Assembly (NCBI RefSeq): GCF_002811475.1
Contig: NZ_NPDL01000004.1
Location: 1-64,000 of the forward strand
Reading direction: 5' to 3'
From: Leptospira hartskeerlii
GTDB lineage: Bacteria > Spirochaetota > Leptospiria > Leptospirales > Leptospiraceae
DNA length: 64,000 nt
Made by a program: the position numbers and the translations under genes. The notes under the pieces are model-generated. The model saw only the letters and a list, made by a program, of their open reading frames with translations, was not told where the DNA came from and ran no database searches. Shown in pieces: positions 30,084-39,952 of the stretch. The number at the start of each line of letters is the position of its first letter. Positions within the stretch are counted from its first letter, which is position 1.

Positions 30084-30977
30084 ATGGTTCAAGTGGATGT
30101 TTTTTGGGCCTACGGCCTGGGAGCCGGTTACGCAATGGCCGCAGCTCGCCAAATCAAAAAATTGCAGGCAGGAGAGACAACACCTGGTTCTCTTCCTTCC
30201 GTCAAAAAAGAAGAGAAGAAGGTCGCATTTTGGAAGAATACCTACTTCATTTCTAACCTTCTTTATTTAGGTTTATTATTCGCTCCATCCGGTCTGTATC
30301 TTGTATGGCAGTTTACAAGCTGGGAGACGATGCACGCCGGAGATAAAACTATGCCTGGTTGGCTTGTAGCCTTATTCGGTTTAACGAATATTTCTCAAGG
30401 GATCTTGGGCTTCTGGGTTGTGTGGAAATTGATCGAAGCAGGAAAAAATTTCTTAGCGTACCTACAAGTTCCTGCGGGTTATTTCGGAATGTTTTTCATC
30501 CTAGTTCATGGATGGGATGGGACCGGTTATAAAAGATTTTTCTCCGAATCTGTGGAGCAATTCCATACATGGACCTGGGGAACTGCAATTAACTGGTTAA
30601 CCTCTGATGTTGCGATCACGTTGTATGCAATGGGTGTGATCTTAATTCCAGTTCTGATCGTTTCACTTCTAAAGATCGAAAAAGAAGGTTGGGAATTAGG
30701 TGGCTCCGGAGAATTTTCCGTCAGAAAATCCCCTTCCGGTTTTGTTTCTACAATTGCATTCTTAGCGACTGTTTTTGTGGGTGCGTTGGGATTTGCAATT
30801 ATCTCCAGTGTGATCATTCATCAACTGGGTTGGATATTTGGAACGATCGCTTCTGCTTTGGTAATTTATACTTTAGGAATTTCTAAATTTGGATTATTCC
30901 GACTATTCTATAAAAGTGTTTTACAATCTGAAACTGAAACTGCCGGCAAGCTGCAAAGCGTTCGTTCTGCAGCTTAA
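30084..30977 (+). CDS. Polytopic membrane protein of unknown function
   Basis: The 297-residue protein has about six membrane spans: near residues 55-75, 90-115, 120-145, 165-200, 210-240 and 245-265. Aromatic residues are common in the loops (FHTWTWGTAINW). No signal peptide or known motif was recognised. It is divergent from the frameshifted hydrolase, and two palindromes sharing a half-site lie between them, so the two were probably controlled together by the nearby TetR. Confidence 0.85.
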   Translation: MVQVDVFWAYGLGAGYAMAAARQIKKLQAGETTPGSLPSVKKEEKKVAFWKNTYFISNLLYLGLLFAPSGLYLVWQFTSWETMHAGDKTMPGWLVALFGLTNISQGILGFWVVWKLIEAGKNFLAYLQVPAGYFGMFFILVHGWDGTGYKRFFSESVEQFHTWTWGTAINWLTSDVAITLYAMGVILIPVLIVSLLKIEKEGWELGGSGEFSVRKSPSGFVSTIAFLATVFVGALGFAIISSVIIHQLGWIFGTIASALVIYTLGISKFGLFRLFYKSVLQSETETAGKLQSVRSAA

Positions 30978-31021
30978 GGCTCGCCTTCTTTAGAACCGTT
31001 CAAATTTTTTGCTCTGGTGGG

Positions 31022-32524
31022 TTAATCTCCCAGAGCTTTTTTGTATTCAGCAATTAGAAGATCCGGATTTTCTCGGCCGATAGAAATTCGGATCAGGCTT
31101 GGATCCAATCCTACTTCTTTCAAAAATCCTTTTCCAGCTTCTGTGGATACTAACTCATAGTGAGCCAGATACATATATAACATGTTCAAGGTGAATTCAG
31201 TTCCGAAACTCGGGCCCTTTAATAATCTTAAAGAATTATAAAATGGTTCCAAAGGAACTCCAGGCTCGATCGTGATCACTCCACAATGTAGATCCTTATC
31301 TCTCGCAATCTTGGAAAAGTTTCCATGATTTTCTTCGGAGCCGCTCCAATAAACTGCTTTGATCTTAGGATGATTTGAGAAAAAGTTTGCTAGTATAGCT
31401 GCATTCCTTCCGATCTCTTTGACTCTTTCAGTATAACCTTCTAATTCGAAGGACATACGCTCACAATCTCTGATATAAGGAGTTTCTATAAATTCTAGAC
31501 AGTCTTTTTTCAACTTCTCAAAGTATGTAGAAGATGGATTCAAAAATAAGGCACCCATCATCACATCTGCATTTCCGGATGCAAACTTGGTCAGACTTTC
31601 TACGATCACATCCGCGTAAGAAGAAAGGTCCACCACCGCAGAACCAGCCACTGAAATATCTGCCACCAAAGGAATTCCATATTTTTCCAAAAGTTTTTTG
31701 AGTTCAGGATAATCAGGAACTTGGATAAGAGGATTTGTAGGAGATTCTGTTAGAATTGCAGCAACCCTATGACCTTCTTTAGAAAGGAATTCTTCCAGTT
31801 CTTTCAGATCGACTACGTCGTGGAATATATGAGAACCTCTAGAATATTTTTCTAATATTCTAATATTATCTACGTAAAGCCATCCTAGTCTGAGCCAGAT
31901 ATCTTTTCCTTCTTCTGCGCGGATTCGATCTAATGCTCTGAAAGCAGCATAGACTGCATTCATTCCAGAAGTAGCCAGATACACTTGTAGATTTTTGCCC
32001 GGATATAGAGCGGATAATGCTCCTTCTACCGTTTCATAAGGTTTTTCTTTTCTGGATTCTTCTTTGTATATGGAATCTATAAGTCCTTTTTTGAATAGGT
32101 AATCTTCTGCTTTACGAGAAGATAATAAACATCCTGTATGTTGGATGAAGGACAATATTTTGGATTCATTCTCTTTATGAGATGGAATGGTTAGGGTGAT
32201 GATCCCTTCGTCTTCTATAATTCTTGCGCCTTCTATCTGGAAAAAGGAAACGATATGATCGGCAGCTTTGCGGGAGTTTACGATAAACTGAGGACCATTT
32301 ACTCCCTTGGTTTCTCTATTATAATCTAAAATTTTTTCTATATAAGCATGAGCTACAAAGCGGGGATACCCTGCTTTTAGTCTGGAAAGAGTTTCCGTTC
32401 TTTTCTCTTCATATCCGATTACGTCGGCGACTTCCGGAAGGCTCATGGAAACCGCATGTATATTTTCGAATGGTATTCTTTCCCCGCAAATCCTACGATG
32501 CGGTTCTTCTATCTCTAGTATCAT
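31022..32524 (-). CDS. Cystathionine gamma-synthase-like PLP enzyme with N-terminal domain
   Basis: The enzyme belongs to the Cys/Met metabolism PLP family. The C-terminal part (about 170-500) has [13 protein letters not shown] (PLP phosphate), [12 protein letters not shown] and the PLP lysine in [17 protein letters not shown] near residue 310. Standard family members have about 390 residues; this one has 500. The extra N-terminal domain contains [18 protein letters not shown] and GYPRF, which from memory resembles the N-terminal region of fungal cystathionine gamma-synthases (STR2 type). The likely role is transsulfuration or homocysteine synthesis. It follows prfA by 77 bases. Confidence 0.85.
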   Translation of the reverse strand: MILEIEEPHRRICGERIPFENIHAVSMSLPEVADVIGYEEKRTETLSRLKAGYPRFVAHAYIEKILDYNRETKGVNGPQFIVNSRKAADHIVSFFQIEGARIIEDEGIITLTIPSHKENESKILSFIQHTGCLLSSRKAEDYLFKKGLIDSIYKEESRKEKPYETVEGALSALYPGKNLQVYLATSGMNAVYAAFRALDRIRAEEGKDIWLRLGWLYVDNIRILEKYSRGSHIFHDVVDLKELEEFLSKEGHRVAAILTESPTNPLIQVPDYPELKKLLEKYGIPLVADISVAGSAVVDLSSYADVIVESLTKFASGNADVMMGALFLNPSSTYFEKLKKDCLEFIETPYIRDCERMSFELEGYTERVKEIGRNAAILANFFSNHPKIKAVYWSGSEENHGNFSKIARDKDLHCGVITIEPGVPLEPFYNSLRLLKGPSFGTEFTLNMLYMYLAHYELVSTEAGKGFLKEVGLDPSLIRISIGRENPDLLIAEYKKALGD

Positions 32525-32601
32525 ACTTTGATTACCATCGCAAAATTTTAGGCAGAAACATCAACTTTATTCGGTTGGACGAACGGAAGTCTAAAACGGT
32601 T

Positions 32602-33666
32602 CTAATTTGCCTGTGAATTTGCGAGGCGTTTGACTCTGTCTTCTTCCGTTAAGGCGTTGATCAGGTCATCCAGATCTCCTTCCATTATAGCAGAAAGATT
32701 ATGACTAGTAAATCCGATCCTATGATCCGTACATCTTCCTTGTGGAAAATTATAAGTTCGTATTCTCTCGGACCTATCGCCGGAGCCCACCATCTGTTTT
32801 TTAAGAGCGTCAGCTGCAGCTTTCTTTTCTTCCGCCTGCTTTTCTAAGATCCTAGCACTTAAGATCCTCATGGCTTTTGCTTTGTTCTTATGTTGGGACT
32901 TTTCATCTTGGCAAGCAACTGCGATCCCGGTTGGAATGTGAGTGATACGAACTGCAGAGTCTGTGGTGTTAACGTGCTGACCACCGGATCCGGAAGAACG
33001 ATACACATCTACTCTCAGATCGTTTTCATTTATATTGATCTCTGATTCTTCTGCTTCCGGTAAAACTGCAACAGTCACGGCACTTGTATGGATCCTTCCT
33101 CCGGATTCGGTTGCAGGAATTCTTTGCACTCTATGAGTTCCCGCTTCGAATTTAAAAAGATCGTAAGCTTTATCGTTTTCCATCGCGAAGATAATCTCTT
33201 TTAATCCGCCTATCCCGGTGGGAGAAGAATCTATGATCTCATGACGGATGCCCTGCTTGTCCGCATACTTGGTGTACATTCTAAACAGATCGGAAACGAA
33301 TAGTCCTGCTTCTTCCCCGCCGGTCCCTGCTCTTATCTCGAGTAGTATATTTTTGCCGGAATTAGGATCTGGAGGAAGAAGTAGGATTTCCAACTCCTTC
33401 TCCAAACTTTCTATCCTTTCTTCCGCTTCTTTGCGCTCTTCTTCGTACATGGAGCGCATATCCCCGTCTTTTTCGGTTTTTAAAAGTTCTTCGGCGTCTT
33501 TTTTGTTCTGAATTAATTTTTGATATTCGGTAATTTTATCGAATAAGGGCGTGAGTCGGGAACGTTCCTTATAAAGTCGTTTTAAATCATCCGGATTGGA
33601 CGCGGTTGTGAGTTCGTCCGATATTTTGAGGTATTTTTGTTGTATTTTTTCTAGTCTGTCTAACAT
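32602..33666 (-). CDS. prfA: Peptide chain release factor 1
   Basis: RF1 reads UAA and UAG stop codons and triggers peptide release. The 354-residue protein has the GGQ loop in [19 protein letters not shown] near residue 230, the codon-recognition PAT tripeptide in [13 protein letters not shown] near 185, and the expected N-terminal coiled region. It is divergent from the EcsC-like gene. No prmC gene follows, which is less common in other bacteria. Confidence 0.97.
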   Translation of the reverse strand: MLDRLEKIQQKYLKISDELTTASNPDDLKRLYKERSRLTPLFDKITEYQKLIQNKKDAEELLKTEKDGDMRSMYEEERKEAEERIESLEKELEILLLPPDPNSGKNILLEIRAGTGGEEAGLFVSDLFRMYTKYADKQGIRHEIIDSSPTGIGGLKEIIFAMENDKAYDLFKFEAGTHRVQRIPATESGGRIHTSAVTVAVLPEAEESEININENDLRVDVYRSSGSGGQHVNTTDSAVRITHIPTGIAVACQDEKSQHKNKAKAMRILSARILEKQAEEKKAAADALKKQMVGSGDRSERIRTYNFPQGRCTDHRIGFTSHNLSAIMEGDLDDLINALTEEDRVKRLANSQAN

Positions 33667-33706
33667 AGAAACCGTATCCCATTGCCTTGGTACCTTACTC
33701 CTCTAC

Positions 33707-34330
33707 ATGGAAAACTACAATTCGATTCTCTCCGCAGTTTCCGATCAGATACTGAATCTTTTATCCGGTCTGCATTCCTACCGTAGCCCCTATGCTAAGA
33801 CCATAGGATCGCCAGATGAGCTCATCCAAGAACTGGCCCAAAAGTCTTCTCTCCAAACCGGAGCGGCAAGTGCAGCTCTTGCCCTTCCCCAAGGACGTTT
33901 GGGACTTGTTACATTGGCTCCCGAAATTATTTTAGTCTTAAGGCTCCAAGGTAAATTGGTAAAAGACATCGCCGCTTTATATGGAAAAGAGCAACAGGTG
34001 ACTTCGGAACTTATGGCTTATTGTTTATTCAATGACAAGACCTCATTCTTCAGGAATGTTCTAAAAGATGCCGGCGCTCGGGTTTTGATCCGACCCATGG
34101 CTTGGAACCTTCTGCAAGAAGCGACCTATCAGATCGCAAAAAGTTTGGTCAAAGGAAAGAAGTTCTCAAAACCTAAAAATGGATTTTGGCTCCCGATTTT
34201 CGGATCCTTACTTTCCGGAGGATATTCCTTTTTGGAAACTCGTAACGTAGCTTCCAGAGCCCAGAAATTATTTTCCAAAGATATTATCAGCGTCCAATCG
34301 GACGAGCCTTGGGCTGAGGAAACTGCCTGA
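33707..34330 (+). CDS. EcsC-like family protein
   Basis: The 207-residue protein resembles the EcsC family (PF12787): a helical N terminus, then the Gly/Ala-rich region LQTGAASAALALPQGRLGLVTLAPEIILVLRLQG near residue 50-85, and hydrophobic helices in the middle and near 165-180. Its role is unknown. The ATG at 33707 is preferred because earlier codons in the frame lie inside prfA. It is followed 23 bases later by a lipoprotein gene. Confidence 0.8.
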   Translation: MENYNSILSAVSDQILNLLSGLHSYRSPYAKTIGSPDELIQELAQKSSLQTGAASAALALPQGRLGLVTLAPEIILVLRLQGKLVKDIAALYGKEQQVTSELMAYCLFNDKTSFFRNVLKDAGARVLIRPMAWNLLQEATYQIAKSLVKGKKFSKPKNGFWLPIFGSLLSGGYSFLETRNVASRAQKLFSKDIISVQSDEPWAEETA

Positions 34331-34353
34331 ACTCAAAATCTAAGTTCTATCGA

Positions 34354-35454
34354 ATGATCAGAATCTTATCTTTCTTATTACTATTTTTTCTTTCCTGGAA
34401 TTGTAAAAGTAAACAGGAAAGTTTAATAGAAGAGATCCAAGAATTATTGGAAGAGCAGAATTACGAAAAAGCTTCCGGTATGTTAAAGGATTATCTTGTA
34501 AAACCCAAATCCGACGACGAAGTTCTTGCTTCTGAAAAACCGGAAACTCCTAGAATAGTCGAACTTTCTTATGACAGAAAAAGATTAATCTATTTAGAAG
34601 ATAGCAAACTAATTTGGAGAGATGCAAGCGATGGATCCAATGGTTCCAAAAGTCTGGACGAGGTCCCAGCTTCTCTTGCTGTTTCCTTAAATGCAAACTT
34701 TGCTTTGGCTGAATATCCGATGACAAACGGTTGTCGCTTATTTGCTATTTCATTAAAAAATAATGATCTTCTATATGAATCAGGCGCACAGATCTCTTGT
34801 AGAAATAGAGGTGGGATCTCAGACGATGGTTCTAAAATTTACTACTTCGTAGACAACCAGCTCTATGAAGAAAAAACAGTAGAGCCTAGAACTCCTAAAC
34901 TGATCGTCTCAAAAGAAAAGATCACTCCACCTTTTGCAGGACTCAAAGCCAGATTCTTTTTATATCCGATTGGAAAAGATTTTTTACTCTTCTCCGGAAA
35001 CGCAGGCTCTTACTATTTATACTATTTCCAACCTGAAAAAAAATCAGTAGAAAGAATAGACCAAGAAGTGATTAGTCCATTGATCTATTATGGTACCGGA
35101 GATTCCGCATATTATTTAGGCGGCTCCATAGGTAGACTTCATTTAAGAAGGTTACAATTCGGAAAAGGTAAACCTTCCAGCAGTAAACTATTTACGATCA
35201 GCAGAAAAGAGATCAATCCTTGGAAACTACCGGGCAAAAACGAATTCGTTTCTAATTATTCAGGCAAAGTACATCTTTGGGGGCCTTCTCGCAAAAGCCA
35301 GGTTCTACCATTGCTTTGTGAAAGGATCTGGCTTGTGGATCAAAACAAGGTTCTATGCGAGAATGAAAAAGGTGGATTATATCTTACCAATTTGGATTTT
35401 CCGGAAGAAGATTGGAGAATCCTTAAATTGTACGAAGAAGCCAGAGACAAATAA
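34354..35454 (+). CDS. Lipoprotein with predicted beta-propeller
   Basis: The 366-residue protein has a signal peptide with lipobox LSWNC. A short acidic helical region follows (ESLIEEIQELLEEQNYEKA, about 20-45, possibly a TPR-like pair), and then many short beta-rich repeats (DGSKIYYFVDNQLYEE, DSAYYLGGSIGRLHLR) that look like a beta-propeller. No enzymatic motif is seen. It follows the EcsC-like gene and runs convergently into the nitrilase-like gene, with only four bases between the stops. Confidence 0.8.
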   Translation: MIRILSFLLLFFLSWNCKSKQESLIEEIQELLEEQNYEKASGMLKDYLVKPKSDDEVLASEKPETPRIVELSYDRKRLIYLEDSKLIWRDASDGSNGSKSLDEVPASLAVSLNANFALAEYPMTNGCRLFAISLKNNDLLYESGAQISCRNRGGISDDGSKIYYFVDNQLYEEKTVEPRTPKLIVSKEKITPPFAGLKARFFLYPIGKDFLLFSGNAGSYYLYYFQPEKKSVERIDQEVISPLIYYGTGDSAYYLGGSIGRLHLRRLQFGKGKPSSSKLFTISRKEINPWKLPGKNEFVSNYSGKVHLWGPSRKSQVLPLLCERIWLVDQNKVLCENEKGGLYLTNLDFPEEDWRILKLYEEARDK

Positions 35455-35458
35455 TTCT

Positions 35459-36499
35459 TTAGAAAAAGATATTAATGATCAGGCTTCCCTTTTGACTTTC
35501 AATAGGTTCTGGTGAACCATAACGTGTCTTTGCAAAACTTTTCGCCGGAAATTCTTGGCTCCAAACGTTACCGGAAAACTGAACTTGTCCGCTGGATTCA
35601 AAAGAAGAATTTTTGATCCATTCTCTGAACTTACCTTCGTCTTCTTGAGAACCTAATCCGATCAATTTACTTGCATAAGTTTTCTTAACGATTTCTTCCA
35701 TTTGAGAAGATTTTAGATCTTCTGTGAATAAGATCCCCAATCTGCCTGAAGGTAAATTTGCCACCCATACTTCCGGAAGGATTTCTTTTTCGGAACCTGC
35801 AACCTGTGTGCCTTCTGATTTTTGAGAAGAAGTCCTGAGCAAAGAACCTTCTACAAATTTTCCGGAAGGATCTAATATATACGCTCTTTCTTGCCATTCA
35901 CCTGGTTTGATAGAAAGTTTTCCTTCTTTCACTTCAGGAGAGGGTAAACAAATCGATCCTGCTAAAATAGAAACTCCGTATATCTTTGCAAGATCTCCGA
36001 AAATCCTTTCGTATCTTTCTTTAGAATCTTGAGCGATCTCGAAAGACACAGCTTCTCCATCAAATATATGGGAGAAGTTTTTAATGGAGATCCTTTGAAA
36101 GAATAGAGCCCAGTTCCAGGCAGAGTCAATATTCTCCGAATCCAAAAGTTCCTTTCTGGAATTCATTAAGAAAAAGTAATTTCCTATCTCAGGAGGAAAT
36201 GCAACGACCGTTGCATTTTGGAGCCAGCCTTTTTCTTTTGCAAGAGCAAGAGGTTCTTCTAACCAGGCTCTGAATCTATCTTCTCTAGTAAAATATTCAG
36301 GTTTGAATTCCAACTGAACGATAAGTAAATTTCCGGACCTTCTATCCCAACCTAATGAAACGGATTTGATTTCTTTTTTAGAGATCCTTTTTTGGAATTC
36401 TTCTTCGCTTAAAGGAACTCCAGAAAGGAGCCATCCAATACATGCAAAGATGGGAACCAGGAACAAAGATACGATTGCATTTCGTACGAATGGGCTCAT
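35459..36499 (-). CDS. Nitrilase-fold protein lacking the catalytic triad
   Basis: The 346-residue protein begins with a membrane anchor (about 6-28). The rest resembles the carbon-nitrogen hydrolase fold: [22 protein letters not shown] with the Glu (E104), [25 protein letters not shown], and [14 protein letters not shown]. In active nitrilases the last motif contains the nucleophile Cys (ICxD); here the position is Thr (T259). The catalytic Lys position appears to be Arg (R222). Only the Glu remains, so it is probably not an amidase. The ATG overlaps the Nudix gene stop by ATGA, so it ends the rhomboid operon. Confidence 0.75.
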   Translation of the reverse strand: MSPFVRNAIVSLFLVPIFACIGWLLSGVPLSEEEFQKRISKKEIKSVSLGWDRRSGNLLIVQLEFKPEYFTREDRFRAWLEEPLALAKEKGWLQNATVVAFPPEIGNYFFLMNSRKELLDSENIDSAWNWALFFQRISIKNFSHIFDGEAVSFEIAQDSKERYERIFGDLAKIYGVSILAGSICLPSPEVKEGKLSIKPGEWQERAYILDPSGKFVEGSLLRTSSQKSEGTQVAGSEKEILPEVWVANLPSGRLGILFTEDLKSSQMEEIVKKTYASKLIGLGSQEDEGKFREWIKNSSFESSGQVQFSGNVWSQEFPAKSFAKTRYGSPEPIESQKGSLIINIFF

Positions 36500-36963
36500 A
36501 CCAACCAACCTTTAGCGTCCAATTTACCGTCCGGAATAAGAGGAACGTACTCTTTTTGGTACAATTGCAGAGCATCTAACATGTATTCGAAAAATAAAGG
36601 TTTAGGATCGTAAGTGGCTGCATCCACCCAAGCAATATAATCATGCTCGTCGGAAAGTGCGATCTCTCCTGATACAAATTCCCCATGATAAGCTACAATG
36701 ACACATGGATGATTTCCATCACTAACTCTATGTTTATGGATTAGGATTGGTCTAGGATGGATCTTGATCTCGCAAGCTTCTCCCATTTCTTCCTTTAACT
36801 CTCTGGATAGACTTTCCAGCCAGTCTCCGTAAAATTCGTCTTCGTTCATCCTTCCGCCAGGAAGGTCCCCGAATCCGGATTTGCGGTCTCTAAGAATGAG
36901 AAGTTCTTTTCCTTTTCTCAAAAAAACCTTTTGTGTAATTTGAAAAAAACCGTGTTTGCTCAA
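36496..36963 (-). CDS. Nudix hydrolase
   Basis: Nudix enzymes cleave nucleoside diphosphates linked to another group. The 155-residue protein has a Nudix box with [13 protein letters not shown] at the start and [11 protein letters not shown] at the end near residues 30-60. The loop between the Gly and the Arg-Glu core is longer than the usual x5-E-x7, so the first Glu of the consensus cannot be placed with certainty. The metal-binding EExG core is intact. It follows the MDR dehydrogenase gene and is coupled to the nitrilase-fold gene by ATGA. Confidence 0.88.
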   Translation of the reverse strand: MSKHGFFQITQKVFLRKGKELLILRDRKSGFGDLPGGRMNEDEFYGDWLESLSRELKEEMGEACEIKIHPRPILIHKHRVSDGNHPCVIVAYHGEFVSGEIALSDEHDYIAWVDAATYDPKPLFFEYMLDALQLYQKEYVPLIPDGKLDAKGWLV

Positions 36964-37014
36964 AGTTTTTGTTCCTTCCGCAGCGACCCATAGAACGAGT
37001 CAGTAAATACTCGC

Positions 37015-38538
37015 TCAGGAAGCTTTATGCCTGACAACCACTTTTATATTCTCCGGTTTTCTTGCGTCTGTATACGCTTCCGGGATAGATCTGGAATCAA
37101 ATTCTTTACTGATCAAGTTTTCAGAAACTGATTTTAAAAATCCAGGTTCGGATAGTAGAAGTTCACGAGTATGAGCAAAGTCCCCACATCTACTCGTGCT
37201 CAAAATGCCACCGCCTACAATCCAATCTAAAAACAAATTGGATTCTTGTTCGGCTGACTTAGGGATCAGAATAAAACCTCTTGGTCGAACCAATGATTTT
37301 TCTTCCTTAACATCTGGGCGAATCACTAAGTCCAGTTCGGAAGAAGAATCCACAATTGCAAAATCGAATCTAGGAAGAGTTCCTCCGAATTCTTTAGATC
37401 CTAAAAATCTAGTTCCTTCTTCGATTGAACCTGTAAAGATCCGGATTTTATCTTTCTTTTCTAGATCTTCTAATAATTCCCTTTCTTCTTTGTTTAAGGA
37501 AACAGAAGAAGAAACGAAAACCCAAGCAGGAGAAGTCACTTCAATTCCCCAAACCAGATCTAGAAAATCAGATCTGAGGTTTGTAACAGAAATCTCATCT
37601 ACTACTAACTCGGTTAAATGTGCAATTCCAAGAGATGCCTGACCATTTGTAGTCTTTCTATGAATTTCTTTTTGGGTAAGATAAATGCTAGTTCCTAATC
37701 CTGAAACAGAACCTGTAGTATCGAATACTAAATCGAAAGAATGTTTGTAATCTAACCAAGACGCGGCTGTTGGAGTTCCTACATTCTTTTGAAACAAAAG
37801 GCCTTCACCAACTTTCTCTTCTCCAAGATCCGAAAAATATAAAACCTGGTCTGCACCCATTCTTAAGGATAGATCCGCTAAATTTTGATGCCGGATGAAA
37901 GAAACAATTTCGTAGTTCAGATTGTTTCTCTTTCTGTATAGATCCAAGGCTGCGATCACGAGAGAGCCCAAACGTCTAGGGCCGAGAACTGCGATCCTTT
38001 TAAGATTTGCTCCGGCACGGCCAAGAGAAACTTCTACACCATGTAAAGAAGCAGCAAATGGTTCTAATAGAACAGCTTCCATATCTTCTAGTTGTTTAGT
38101 CTCCACCAAGTTTCCTTTGGGTGCGAGAATATACGGTCCGAATCCTCCAGGCAAACGATCAATTCCCAAGACCATCCTAGTCGGGCTATGTGTTGGAATT
38201 CCAACCTTACAAAAAGGATCCGCTTCTTCTCCCTTAGAAACTACTGTATCATTAATTTCTAACACGTATTTTTTGCCGGTGAGATAATCGGATGCAACCA
38301 CTTCATGCCCTATTATCTGCGGAAGTGCAAAAGGTAAAAACCTCCGATCTAAATCAGTAGAACAGATCCCGCAAAGCTCCGTTTTGAGAAGTCTATAACC
38401 TTTTCCCAGCTCTAAATAAGGAGAAGAATTTCGTAATATTTGCCAGCCAGATTCTTCCGAGCCTTTCATTTCATAGACTGAATTAGAGAAAGAATCGTTA
38501 GAGTTGTATTCGTAAGCAGTAAAACGAACTTCTATCAA
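37015..38538 (-). CDS. Zinc-type alcohol dehydrogenase-like protein (MDR family)
   Basis: The protein has 507 residues, about 150 more than standard medium-chain dehydrogenases. The N-terminal half holds the catalytic zinc ligands in ELCGICSTDLDRRF near residue 57 and IIGHEVV near 76, and a Rossmann region with AVLGPRRLGSLVIAALDL near 190. The usual GxGxxG is altered to GPRRLG. The C-terminal part (about 300-500) is long and divergent. The four-Cys structural zinc lobe is absent. The substrate is unknown. It starts one base after the rhomboid stop. Confidence 0.8.
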   Translation of the reverse strand: MIEVRFTAYEYNSNDSFSNSVYEMKGSEESGWQILRNSSPYLELGKGYRLLKTELCGICSTDLDRRFLPFALPQIIGHEVVASDYLTGKKYVLEINDTVVSKGEEADPFCKVGIPTHSPTRMVLGIDRLPGGFGPYILAPKGNLVETKQLEDMEAVLLEPFAASLHGVEVSLGRAGANLKRIAVLGPRRLGSLVIAALDLYRKRNNLNYEIVSFIRHQNLADLSLRMGADQVLYFSDLGEEKVGEGLLFQKNVGTPTAASWLDYKHSFDLVFDTTGSVSGLGTSIYLTQKEIHRKTTNGQASLGIAHLTELVVDEISVTNLRSDFLDLVWGIEVTSPAWVFVSSSVSLNKEERELLEDLEKKDKIRIFTGSIEEGTRFLGSKEFGGTLPRFDFAIVDSSSELDLVIRPDVKEEKSLVRPRGFILIPKSAEQESNLFLDWIVGGGILSTSRCGDFAHTRELLLSEPGFLKSVSENLISKEFDSRSIPEAYTDARKPENIKVVVRHKAS

Positions 38539-39201
38539 TTATCTTGCCCCGACAAAAAATCCCAATATCAAGAGCAAGACCACGAATACTAAATTTAATG
38601 CAAATCCTGTATGTAGCTCTCGTTTGATCTTATTATTCAAAAAATATGCAGTGAATACCACAGAAATAAATCCGCCTAAGTGAGCCCAATGTGCCACCTG
38701 ATCTCTGGAAAATAAATTGGTAATATCGGAATATACCATAAGCCAGGCCACTGCGAAAACAGGAAAAGGGTAACTTCTCTTTCTGACTCGAATGGAAAAA
38801 GGAGAAAGTAATGCGGCAACCGCGGATAAACCGGACACTGCGCCGGAAGCTCCGATAGCAGGCTGACTTTCTCCTAAGATCATTCCTCTTACAAAAGAAT
38901 CCAACCCTCCGGAGACAAGTGCTCCCATAAAAAAGAAGAGCAGCCATTTTGCTTGGCCCACTTTATATTCTACGATCCTTCCTAAAAAAAATAGAAAGAT
39001 CATATTCCAAAACAAGTGAGTGAAGTCCGCATGTAAGAAGACCATTCCGATCCATTTCCAAGGATAGAATTCTCCAGGACGACTAATGAAGAATGTATTT
39101 ATAATTTCTTCCGGAACAAATATCGTAAGAAAGATTTGAGAAATACTGATTAACGCCACGAAAAAAGCAGTTAGAGGAAATTCGAATACAAAGGCCTTCA
39201 T
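38539..39201 (-). CDS. Rhomboid-family intramembrane serine protease
   Basis: Rhomboids cut membrane proteins inside the bilayer. The 220-residue protein has six or seven membrane spans, the L1-loop-like HADFTHLFWNM near residue 57, the catalytic Ser in IGASGAVSG (S119) and the catalytic His in HWAHLGG (H174). Both dyad members are present, so it is likely active. It is coupled to the upstream tetR by ATGA and directly abuts the MDR dehydrogenase. Confidence 0.93.
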   Translation of the reverse strand: MKAFVFEFPLTAFFVALISISQIFLTIFVPEEIINTFFISRPGEFYPWKWIGMVFLHADFTHLFWNMIFLFFLGRIVEYKVGQAKWLLFFFMGALVSGGLDSFVRGMILGESQPAIGASGAVSGLSAVAALLSPFSIRVRKRSYPFPVFAVAWLMVYSDITNLFSRDQVAHWAHLGGFISVVFTAYFLNNKIKRELHTGFALNLVFVVLLLILGFFVGAR

Positions 39202-39893
39202 TTAGATCCTCTTTGAATATAATAATTCATATAAGCTTTAAGCATTGTTTTCAGTTCTTGTAAGATCCCATCCGCAAGCGCACTATCTTGTCTCTCTCTG
39301 AGCCAACGACTTAGAACGGAATCTGATACTTCTACCATGATCCTGGACATGACCATCATTTCCTCTTTTTTCTTCATCCAAGGAATGACCCCAAAAAATA
39401 ACTCCGCGATAAAATTTGCGATGGCCCTGTTATTTTCTCTATCTATACTCACAAGCTCAGGATCTAAGTTTTTATTCGACCACATAGGTATAAACCCAGG
39501 CTCGGATTTATAAAGTTGTGCAAATGCATCTATGAGTTTATCTACCAGATTTTCCCAATCTGTTTTGCCAGGATGAGTCTCCAGAAAATTCAAGATCATT
39601 GAATTCACTCTTTCCAAATGTCGTTGCCCAACAGCTTTTAAGATAGCATGTTTGTTTGGAAAATATTGATATAAGGAACCGATCGGTATCTCGGCTCTTT
39701 GAGCGATCAAATTTGTAGTGAGTCCTTCTGTTCCAACCTCGTCCAAAAGATCAGCTACTATATCCAAGATATACTGAACCCTCTCTATAGCTCTTTTTTG
39801 AGAAGGTGATTTTCTCAAATTTAACTTAGAGTTTTTCTCTTTTTGTTTAAAGGAGGTTTGCGTTTTCTTTTTCGCGATTTTGGGCAAAGACAT
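39198..39893 (-). CDS. TetR-family regulator
   Basis: The 231-residue protein has a Lys-rich N-terminal extension (about 1-32). A TetR helix-turn-helix follows (IDLVADLLDEVGTEGLTTNLIAQ-like, ending in IGSLYQYFPNK near residue 78), then a helical C-terminal domain with the WHG/TetR_C-like segment. It is first in a five-gene operon with rhomboid, MDR dehydrogenase, Nudix and a nitrilase-fold protein, so it probably regulates its own operon. Confidence 0.92.
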   Translation of the reverse strand: MSLPKIAKKKTQTSFKQKEKNSKLNLRKSPSQKRAIERVQYILDIVADLLDEVGTEGLTTNLIAQRAEIPIGSLYQYFPNKHAILKAVGQRHLERVNSMILNFLETHPGKTDWENLVDKLIDAFAQLYKSEPGFIPMWSNKNLDPELVSIDRENNRAIANFIAELFFGVIPWMKKKEEMMVMSRIMVEVSDSVLSRWLRERQDSALADGILQELKTMLKAYMNYYIQRGSK

Positions 39894-39952
39894 TCCCCGG
39901 ATCTAAGTGGATTCTTACTATAGAACAGAAAACTTGGATTCTATCAAGAAAA

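Noticed and set aside
32525..32601. SAM or other riboswitch before the cystathionine gamma-synthase-like gene
   Set aside because: The gap upstream is only 77 bases, lies after prfA, and shows no riboswitch core.
33596..33706. N-terminal extension of the EcsC-like protein
   Set aside because: It overlaps the prfA coding region in antisense; the ATG at 33707 gives a family-like start.
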